From Sordariomycetes sp. S80-01Y (taxonomy: Eukaryota > Ascomycota > Sordariomycetes), in NCBI GenBank assembly GCA_037042185.1, contig JAXQJY010000018.1, positions 248,001 through 312,000 of the forward strand: a stretch of DNA of 64,000 nt, in the 5' to 3' direction. The notes beneath the pieces were generated by a model. That model searched no databases. It saw only the letters and a list, made by a program, of their open reading frames with translations, and was not told where the DNA came from. Positions 55,391 through 64,000 of this stretch are shown here, in pieces (position 1 is the stretch's first letter; each line of letters begins with the position of its first letter). The position numbers were made by a program, and so were the translations under genes.

Positions 55391-58300
55391 TCAGCCTTCA
55401 GCTTCTAAGCTTGCCCACTGACTGAAAGGCAGGGTGCAGTAGGTAAGCCCGGGCTGAAGCTGCGCGCTGCATCCTGGGATTGAGGTACCCAGAGATGGAT
55501 TAACCTCCATGAAGATATGAATCGTCGTCTGGCTCTCAAATGCAATTTCCCTGCATAAGCTACCCTCCATTGCAACATGCCAGATGCCACAGTATTCGGT
55601 CGTTCCCTCTGCCAGTGTCGACTTTTCCGGGCGCTGAGCAATGGTGCTCGAGTATCCAGTCGCTCGTTCTGGCGTTGTCTTGCCGTCGTAGGCTGCCGAG
55701 TTGGTATGGAACTGACCGTTCTGCGGCGCGACGCAGACTATATGGCCGAATGCAGCATCGCTTGCGAGATGCAAGTTTGTGCAATCTACGTCGATCCAGC
55801 GGCTGTACTTGGGCACAGAACCAAGGGAAAAGCTAGATGTTGCCTAGGTCAAGTTTGATTCGATCGAGGTGCAGCTATCATCAGGTCGAAGTCGCCATGT
55901 CCGCGCGCAAGGCGTTGGCAAACATAGCTCAGTCGCTGCAGCAATAATATCACAGTCCAGGATGGCTTCGTCATTCTCCCGATAAATAACAGCCGAGGAA
56001 ACACTGTTGGCCAAAGCGATCGAATCGCAATTGTCTCCTTCGACAGTGGTATAGCGGTTATCGGACAAACAGAAGTCTGAGCGCACTGGGAGGTCGATGG
56101 GCGATTCAGGCTTCTCGGTATCTGCCACTTTCCCGCACTGATCTAGAGAGTACACCAACTGCGACTTAACGAAGTCATCGTAGAGTGAGTACCTTGATCG
56201 CTGAAGCATGGAATAGTGCTCGGTCCAGCAGTACGAGCATATCTCGCTCTCGGGCATGTCTTGGACTGTATTGACTAGTTGGGAATTATCGATGATTTCT
56301 GCGAAAACAAATGTTATCATCTGCTTGGTGCTTTTCCAGCTTCAAGCCTGAACTACCGCAGCAGTATTGCCTGTTTCCAGGTCTTTAAGACAAGTTTCGT
56401 TGTAACCAGCCCAGATCCTGCCACCGAGGGTTGGCAAGGCATCGCTTATCTTGTAACCGTCACAAGCCACAGACACGGTTCGAAACCAGTTGCTGAGACT
56501 CTCCTCACAGCCTGCGTCGCATCCTATGTCAGTTTCTTCCTTCGTCCCTAGCCAGGAATGCAATCCTGGCTCCTGAAAGCCCTCAGTCCGGTTATCACAT
56601 CGTATAACTTCTGTCAATGCTGAGCTGCACGTTGCCGGTAGCTGCAACGAGGGCATACCCTCTAAGCTTTCGCCGCTCCAGATTCGGTAGCCCTCGAACT
56701 TCTGTTGCCCTGCCGGATTCGCCGTTCCCTGGAGCCAAGCGAGGCCAGAAGACAAAAAGCCGTTGATGTTTTCGCGGGCAAGTGTTGCCCTTCCGCCAAC
56801 TGGAGAAATCATCTCCTCAATGGCCTTGGTACAGAGATTATATATCCAGATGTCTCTTGTATCCTCGATTTCAAAGCCGCGCACCTGGCACTCTTCCGTG
56901 TCAAGGCAATCTTGTGAGTAGTCGTCGAACCAGCTATACAGACCTGCTCCGAGGACATATATAGAGGCCGGATTGATGATTCTGACTGCCCAAGAGACAG
57001 CACAGCCACTCTCGGAACCCGTGATGCATGAGGTAAAAGTTGGATCGTTCGGAAATGTACCAAGTATGAAAGGCTGGGCGCCTTGGGCACTGGTTGGAAG
57101 TACTGTTGTTGGGAGGAGATTAGCATTTAACGCAAAGGGATTGCAGAGGGATGTCAATAGCATGAAAAGGATTTTGTAAACTCTTACCGGCGACTCAGTC
57201 TGTATCATGCCCATTACGACATTATCCGCGTTCGAAATCTGGTACTGATGCAGCACGTTGTACTCGACAGAGGTTCCCCAAAGCCACGCGGTCTCGCTCT
57301 CGATCAAAAGACCTCGGGCGGCGTAGATGTCTATTTGATCGAGATCTTCTTGATCCAGGTCATGGTCAGCGGTCCAAAGCCATGCGTTCTCGATGTATGC
57401 TGTTGAGCCAGGAGTTAGATGCATGAGCATCGAAGCAGCCTTGCAGTGGTGTTGAATAGTGCCGCTGCCCTTTGGACAGTTAGCTAGGGACAAATCGCTC
57501 CCTTTCGCCCCACCGACTATGATGTGAGAATCTTTAGGCAATGTCAGCGTTCCATATTCGTCCATTGCACTGATTGCCCGCTACTTTGGCAGCAAATACC
57601 CCAAAGACCAACTGAGCCCTTGCTTGATTGATAAATTTTCCATTCAACTACAATAGCTCCTGCAGTGCCACCCTTGACTGTGAACATCATGCTTTGTATC
57701 TCAATGATACCGACGTCGCCCTGCTTGCCAACTTGGACAACTGGCCTAGGGCGAGTTTCATCCTCAAACTAGAATTCGTCAGAAGAAACACTCAAAGCCA
57801 TGGGGAAAATCCGTGATAAGACTTGAACGTACCTTGCTCCCCGTTCCCATAATTTGGGACCACGCTTGTCTAATGATCCTGGGCCCGACAGGCACATGAA
57901 CAGTGTCCTTGACTAGGCACATGCCGAATGGAAAATACACGATAGACGAAGTGTTGGCCGCACCCTCTAGAATCGAGTTCAGTACTTTTGTATCGTCTGT
58001 TACTCCGTCGCCCTTGGCACCAAGTGCTTTGACGTTCATGACATCTGCGGCTGACGACTCATGATAGCGTGGGCGACGTCGAGTGTAGAGATTAGGAGCC
58101 AGATAGCCATACGTCTGTCTTGCCAGTGCGTTTTTCGATACTACCGCCATTAGAAGATTGTGTCTGTCCATCGGCACCCGTGGCATTGGTGATGCGGCCA
58201 AAGCCCCAGCTCTGGACGATGACCTGATCACCACCATCGAGAAGTGGCATTGAGACAGACTCGTCGACAATAGTCACTTCCGTGTTGAAGAAACCAAAAT

Positions 58301-60309
58301 TCTGGACGAGGAGTGAGGTTGAGTTCTCGTTGACGAGCGTGGTGACGATGCCTTTGGGTGCATTGGCGATGATGGAATCAAGAAGGGCGAGAGAGCCAAC
58401 TCCCTGGCCAGTACTCATGGGCCCTCCAGCCTGCCGCGAACGTGTCAGTGACACTGCGAGCACAACGCTTGAGTGTGTTCATGCTTACACCGCCTACAAT
58501 AACAAGGCCTTGCTGGCAGGTCTCGATGACAAAGTCTTGCATAGTCCAGGCCCAGTCCCAGTGGACCTGGCGGGCATGCACAGCATTGACGAATACCAAT
58601 TGGCTCGTGGTAAACTGCTGGTTACCAAAGTATGCCCTGCGGACAAGATTATTAGTGAACTGGTGCGATAGACCGGGGATGCAAACCCTTGCCTGGAACC
58701 CTCCTTGCTCCATTGCAAACGCATATGGCATGAGTGGTTACTTACCCGAGATTGTCACCGACGAACGTCAGGTCTGCTAGAAAGCCGCCAGATCCGTTTT
58801 CCATGTAAATTCCCTCGTTGGTGTTAGGCTCCACGTGAGGGTTCAACGTTCCATTCGAGCGTGCTTACTTGCTGGTTGTTGCCGGGGACGTCAGAATCGC
58901 AAAGCATGAAGAACTCGATGTTTTCCAACGACGTTGCCTGAGCCACCTGAGACAAAGCTCAAAGTCAGCAACGGTAGGACAATGATGCTACATGTCGAAC
59001 ACGTGTACTCACCTGCCAATGTATGGCACACATGTAAATAAAAGGATCAGCTGGGCGGATGTCGATTTTGAAGTTCTTGATGCTACGAAGGAAGTTGGCT
59101 GTATTGAGATACCTGTTGGATTCTCACGTCAGATTGGAATGTTCTCATGAGGTCTAGTAGAAATCTGAGGGCAGTAGAAGGACATAAGTACCACATCTCT
59201 TTGTCGCTGACGTAGACGTCGCTGACTATGACAGCTTGACCGACAAAACTCGAAGCGGCAAGCAGAGTCGGGACGTTTATGAGCTGCAGAAGAAGTGAGC
59301 TACGTCAAAAATTTGATTCAGGAACAGTCTGCCAGGCCGTACTCACATCTCCAAGGAACTCCGTGTTGAAGTATTGAATTAATGGGCTGCTAACCAAGTA
59401 GGTACCAGGTGGGAAGTAGACGATGGCAGGATGAACAGAACTACTGCCGTAATTGGCACCGCATCGACCGCCTTCGGTGATGGCATTATTGATAGCAGCA
59501 GTGTCGTCTGTAACTCCATCACCCTTGGCGCCGTATTCCTTGACGTTGCGCCAGACCTGATCGCAGTAAAGGTCAAAACTTGCCACGTACTGTTAGACGA
59601 TGCCAGTGCCTTGCATCTACATACCTTGTAGCCCTTGGGAGCCATAGGACTCATGCCATCGTTTCCCATATCGGTCATCCAATACGCCTCTGCACGTTTC
59701 GGCTCTGCATCCTCTCCGTAGACAGAGAGGCGACCTTGGGGCGTCTTCTTGGGAGCGGGTGCATTCGTATCATTGTTCTTGGGCGCATACTTTTGCCTCA
59801 TGAAAGACGCGACCTCGCTATGATTGCCGCGAGGCCTCTGTGGCGCGGACTCCGTAACCAAGCGGGCAGCCTCCTTCAGCGCGTCTGGCAAAGTGTAGCT
59901 TGTTGTATCCGCATATCGACTTTAACCTAAGCCATCGCCTATGAGTCTCGCTTTTGGATATCATTTAGATTCCTATAATCTAGCGGAGCAGCCAGCTTAT
60001 GCTTAGAGGGATATGGTTCGAACTCAAGTTTATTAAAGTTAGAACTCTCTACCCGAGCCTTATTTCTTTTTTTAGAGCTTCCAGAGCATCTTTGATTAGC
60101 TCTTTGGCTGGTGTGACGTTGCTACTGTTATCCGAGCACTTACTAATGGCCCTCTCGAGACCACTTAACTGGTGCAGACCATGATGGTGTCGTGCAGCAT
60201 GGTGGCCGTGGGCGTCTACCGTGGGAAGCGAGAGGAAGCCGATGATAAAACCGAAGTAAATCAGAACGAAGAAGCATTGGCATAAAAGCGTAGTAGTGCG
60301 AGGCTTCAT
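55391..60309 (-). pseudogene. Degenerate secreted GH55 (beta-1,3-glucanase-like, pectate-lyase-3 fold) gene with C-terminal LysM domains
   Basis: Host gene read from MKPRTTTLLCQCFFVLIYFGF (signal peptide) through a His-rich and helical N-terminus. A first beta-helix repeat follows (VWRNVKEYGAKGDGVTDDTAAINNA, YFPPGTYLVSSP, GIYMENGSGGFLADLTFVG, WDWAWTMQDFVIETCQQGLVIVGG), then a second (VMNVKALGAKGDGVTDDTKVLNS, GLWDSHIIVGGAKGSDL). The C-terminus has LysM modules (VEGDNCDSIALANSVSS; EYCGIWHVAMEGSLC...FMEVNPSLG). At least a dozen exons are expected, about 1500 residues. Intact copies of this family are secreted enzymes that bind and cut glucan/chitin walls. Here the frame is broken: about 60067 (run of seven T, one short), about 58120-58140, about 57075, about 56375, plus an in-frame TAG at 55844-55846 and an unresolved break near 59930. 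Several introns still splice correctly, so decay is recent, or the assembly has errors here. Confidence 0.8.
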
Positions 60310-61550
60310 TGTCGTAGAGAAGCAGGCCTGTGTGGCCACGACGAGGATTTCGAGAGGGTAATTCTTGGATAGAAAGACTATCATGAAATAACGACTTAAG
60401 GAGGTAGATTGGGCGAATGTAATGCCCAAAACCAGCCACGGATTAACTAAAACCTTAAATAGGAGTGTCCAAATGATGAGATAAGTGGGATTAAGGCCCT
60501 GTCCTTTGTAAGTCTTCCCGTGACCTAGGCTCCGTCTTTCTTATATCTCGTGTATGTAGACTCCAGAGAACATGGCTCATTAGAGACACGCCCAGAATTC
60601 CGTATAGCTATATACTTGGCAAGGGATGGGATATATAGTTCAGATCCTCGTGCTCGCTCCGCATATACATGTATATATATATATATGTCTGTCGGCCATA
60701 TTATAACCGAGAATGTATGTGCGCTGTGTCTTACGGAATAGGCTTGGTCCTACTAAAGTGTATAGATATGATGTAATTGGTGAAGTTATACTTAGATGGT
60801 TTGCCACTGGACCTTGCCTATAGATGTGACCTACCTTTCTATAGGGGCCCTGTCCCGGGCTTCCCGTGGACCGCCCGTAAGTCCGCCGACTAAGCCCCTG
60901 ATTATCGGCCGAACCCCCGGATTACCCGGCACGGCCCAGGGCCGGTGTCCATTCTTAGCCTGACCAAGGAACATGCCAAGTGCCCTAAGAGCCCACGCAA
61001 ACGCCAAGACCTAGCACTGCCGTAGGCAAAGATACCGCGTCTTGTCTCTTGAGCATTGTTGACTATATAGGAAACCGACTCAAGACAATTCATCGACCTC
61101 AATAATATATTACGGATAATAAACCGACCCCCTGATCTACCTACCCTATAATTAGACTAGGCCTGAACGTCATAGGATCGTTATGTTTTATATAGTAAGG
61201 CTCGTTATGATCCCCTAAGGCTCACGGTGAGCCCATATAGTAGCGTTATGAACCTAGGTTCGGAGCCGGTGACTGGAGATGATTAGGAAAACTTTAGTGG
61301 GTATGATTCATGACTACGTGAGGCCGTATGTCGGGTCGTAACACCGCCTAGATCGAACGAGGTAATGACCTGCCTTACACCCAGGTCTATACCACAAGGA
61401 ATAACCGTACTAGTAAAGCAAATTAAGATTCTATAGAGGCAGAAATCTGCATTCCACGCGCTTAAACGGTATTATCGCACGTCGGCGTAAACCCATGACT
61501 ATTGTATCATTTGGCGTGGCGGTGTAGGAGGGAAATTATCATAAGCTCCA
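60310..61550. other. AT-rich accessory region
   Basis: No gene seen. Contains a short (AT)n run near 60676-60686 and a GC-rich patch around 60845-60960 in otherwise AT-rich sequence. Possibly worn repeats of unidentified family. Confidence 0.5.
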
Positions 61551-61933
61551 GTTCGCGTATATCGCATTCCATCACTGCTTCGACTCATTCAAAAGTTCTC
61601 GAATGTGTGCGCTGTTTATTATTACCATTCAGGCTCATTAAAAAGTCATCGCATGCATATGCCGTTGGCTATCACTTCTGCGGCTCGTTTAAAGTCTCGC
61701 TTGCATATGCTGTTGGCTATCACTACTCAGGCTTATTCAAAAGTCCCCGGATGCATTGCTGCTAGTCTTCATCACTTCTCCGGCCCATTTAAAAGTCATC
61801 GCATGCATATGCTGTTGGCTATCACTGCTGCGGCTCATTCGAAAGTCATCGCATATATATGCTGTTGGTTATTACTGCTCCCGCTCGTTCGAAAGTTCCC
61901 GCTCGCATATGCTGTTGGCTGCAGCTCGGCCCG
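61551..61933. repeat. Minisatellite, 7 copies of a ~50-bp unit plus a partial copy
   Basis: From 61584 to 61933 a 50-bp unit repeats seven times; a typical unit starts CTCATTNAAAAGTCATCGCA and continues TGCATATGCTGTTGGCTATC. Copies differ by roughly 10-40%. A half copy precedes at 61551-61583. The reading frame runs open through several copies (50 is not a multiple of three, so frames rotate), which produces apparent open frames that are not genes. Confidence 0.9.
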
Positions 61934-62247
61934 CTGCGTCCGCTTTGAAGCAAGCTCAAATCACTGGTCTTATGAATTTGCTTCCGATATTTGTGGTACC
62001 TAGAACCCAGCAATAACTACAAAAGCTGTACCCCTTCAAGGCAACAGTATAGCGAACATTCACTACGATTCCAACATGTACCTGATGTTTGTCTATCAGG
62101 TACTCTTACCTGCCTCAGACAACAAGGGACCAAGATCTGATTGTCTACATAAGAATCCTTATTCGCTATCGTGGGAGCTTCTGAAACTTTCACTAATACC
62201 CTTAAAACTCCAGATAATACTTGGAGTCAGCTTACTAAGTCGCTATC
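61934..62247. other. Spacer upstream of the small secreted protein gene
   Basis: About 310 bp between the minisatellite and the small gene; presumably its promoter. No other gene. Confidence 0.5.
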
Positions 62248-62607
62248 ATGAAGACCTCATTTCCTCTCCTGGGCCTATTCTCTGCCAGTGGCGTATATGC
62301 CACGGTCTATGAAGGCGTAAGTAGCGCTTTGCACCTTGCTCACAACATTGCGCTTCCGGGACAATCTGCCATTTTTACTCAGACTGGCTGCTGATACATC
62401 ATAGTCATGCAACAAGCAAAGCCAGCGATGCCATTTTAAGATAGGTTACCGTGAAAGAAGCACCATTTTTGAAGACGAAGACAAGGTGAGTCTTGCTGCG
62501 CCCGCCCACGATTTATGTGAAACTGCTTTAACTAAAGCATGCAGTGCACCAAAACCCACAATTACTGTAACTTCAGCGACAACTCTACGATAACGATCTG
62601 CTCATGA
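62248..62607 (+). CDS. Small secreted cysteine-containing protein (candidate effector)
   Basis: Three short exons, 62248-62316, 62405-62485 and 62545-62607, with two phase-0 GT-AG introns (88 and 59 nt; the second has a TTAACTAAAG branch region). The joined 70-residue protein starts MKTSFPLLGLFSASGVYA, a signal peptide; the mature part reads TVYEG SCNKQSQRC, then a charged stretch, then CTKTHNYC and NFSDNSTITICS. Five Cys form C-X6-C-X18-C-X6-C-X10-C, and NFS/NST are possible N-glycosylation sites. Exon edges coincide exactly with Cys-rich segments and leave no stops, which argues for a real gene. It has no recognised family. Its size, secretion signal and place in an AT-rich repeat-bearing region are typical of fungal effectors. 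Odd Cys number and lack of expression data limit confidence. Confidence 0.6.
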
Positions 62608-64000
62608 TAGGATAATCAAGAACCCTCAAATCTTCGCAAAGACAGCTACTAGCTGCATGGAGTAGTTCAAGCTTATGTGGTAGATCAGAGAAGGGGTATG
62701 CTCAAAGGACTATTTTGGCCAAACTGAAGGACTAAGCGAAGGTAGAGGAGGAAAAAAAAAGAAAAAAAAAAGGAAACGTCTCAAGCTCGCTTAGTCATTC
62801 CTTTCCTTAGAAGGAAAGTATAGCAAAAGGCTATCTGGTTTAAAAGAAGAAATATCTAATACTGTGGGGTTTATCGGGTGTAAGGCGACAGTACGCGTAC
62901 GTGTGAGGTCGGGTCTAGGTAAAAATATCTCGAAGTTTCTCTAAAGATCAAGATATTCATGGCTACCTATAGCTAGGTTTAAGTACAGCAAAGGCGTCTA
63001 CAGGCAACGGGTATAATTTCTATCGCTGCTATAATGTAATATCCGCACCACACGCGAATGTGGTTCTAATTCTTTTCCGGAGTTGTGATATGCGATTGCG
63101 CGGGGCGACGCTTACCCGCCGGATTTCCCAGCGCACACAATATGGCTGATGAGAGTCTTTTCAGTGTATGTTTAAAGACCAAGGGACACTCAATGCCTCT
63201 CGAGAGTGAGCCTTTGATCTGTTCTGCGCGACTCTCATGAGAGTCACTGTTCTCACGTTGAAGGCATCGTAACTTTGCGGCAAAGAACTACAAAGCACAA
63301 CAGTCGATAGTTGCAGGGGGCTTAGTATTAGTCTATAGAGGCTTAAATACATGCAGGTATTTGAGACCAGAGTTTCAATAATCTAGTCCTGACTTCCCAA
63401 CCACTTTTAAGAGCACGTCAAAGGATATTTATTTACCCACTATTTCCTTCCTGGGGTATGACAGTCATGGTAACATATTAAAAGGAAGTGGCTCAGATTA
63501 ATGAAGTCTAAGAAACAATGACCCAAATTATCAATGCCTCTCGCAGCCTCAGAATTGCGTCCAATGCCAACCGAGCATTATACGGACCATCTAAGTGCCA
63601 ATAAAATACTGGGATCGAACGAGGCCACACTAAGCCTAGAATAGATTTGCTAGCGGCTAGCGCGGCACGTCAATCACTGCCAGACTGCTCACACAACCAC
63701 TACATCAGGTTTGCGTGACTCCGGAGTCGGGGTGTTCACACTACTCCAACTACCCCTCATCATGTCTATTTCCACGCCGGTCTACCTTTCTGTACCCCTC
63801 TGCCTGCTGTCCCATTTGTTGTACCCACCACAATCACCTGGGTCTTAACTTGGAGGTCCAAAGTTCATACTATAAATATCATCAGGATTCCCCTAGATAG
63901 TCTGCGTTTTATCTTAGCTTTTAAACTTCTTAATTCATTTTGCCTTACAATCCCGCTTATGCTATATATTTCTGCTTCACTCGCTGCATTGGAGCTTATA
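62608..64000. other. AT-rich region to window end, no gene seen
   Basis: Includes A-rich runs near 62751-62771 and short frames (63161-63352 minus, 63715-63900 plus) without recognisable content. Nothing else supported. Confidence 0.5.

Noticed and set aside
60067-60073. The T7 run in the GH55-LysM gene as the sole cause of its broken frame
   Set aside because: Other breaks further down are not in homopolymers and an in-frame stop exists as well, so one run-length error does not explain the state of the gene.
61502-62003. Overlapping open frames across the minisatellite as a repetitive protein gene
   Set aside because: The unit is 50 bp, not a multiple of three, so the open frames change from copy to copy and carry no signal peptide or plausible start.

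Overview
This 64 kb window is nuclear DNA of a filamentous ascomycete, most probably a Sordariomycete. The genes have short GT-AG introns (about 47-90 nt, with CTAAC-like branch sites). The gene families are typically fungal: a 6-MSAS-type polyketide synthase, three Zn2Cys6 regulators, a PTH11-like rhodopsin-domain receptor, a DM13 GPI protein, a DUF6923-like mucin protein and a GH55-LysM gene. Gene-rich blocks alternate with AT-rich, repeat-bearing stretches (about 45.0-46.0, 53.1-54.2 and 60.4-64.0 kb).

Layout. 1-4.5 kb: the 3' five-sixths of a partially reducing PKS of the 6-methylsalicylic acid synthase type; its start lies outside the window. 5.9-7.3 kb (-): an SRPK-like kinase with an apparent 1-nt frameshift. 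8.2-8.5 kb (-): a small SANT/Myb-like protein with unresolved 5' end. 10.9-12.4 kb: a fucose-permease-type MFS transporter. 12.9-14.0 kb (-): an M20 peptidase with a 40-bp duplication at its start. 16.5-17.9 kb: a PTH11-like membrane receptor. 18.4-20.5 kb (-): a multispanning membrane protein and a secreted protein with a Kex2-like site.

22.4-36.1 kb holds the most striking feature, a compact seven-gene block that looks catabolic: Zn2Cys6 regulator, FAD-dependent oxidoreductase, FNR-like flavoprotein reductase, MFS sugar transporter, second Zn2Cys6 regulator, HSL-type alpha/beta hydrolase and a secreted BNR/beta-propeller protein resembling fungal PL27-type rhamnosyl-glucuronate lyases. Its three divergent promoters each carry exactly two copies of the 11-mer CGGNNGTTCCG, with centres 31-33 bp apart. 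I saw this motif nowhere else in the window. The arrangement suggests a regulon driven by one of the two local zinc-cluster proteins: a secreted lyase feeds a transporter, hydrolase and oxidoreductases.

36.6-52.99 kb: a mucin-like DUF6923 protein, a type II membrane protein with two HXXHC motifs, a ferric reductase, a DM13 GPI protein, a third Zn2Cys6 regulator (apparently needing a GC-AG intron), a dienelactone-hydrolase-like enzyme and a serine-rich unknown protein whose last exon is short and lacks a Met. 53-64 kb is accessory: LTR-like relics, a long inverted repeat, an unknown gene, a degenerate GH55-LysM gene of about 5 kb, a 7 x 50 bp minisatellite and a tiny three-exon gene for a 70-residue secreted cysteine-containing protein. 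Exon models were read by eye from splice signals and family alignment from memory; no database search was run.
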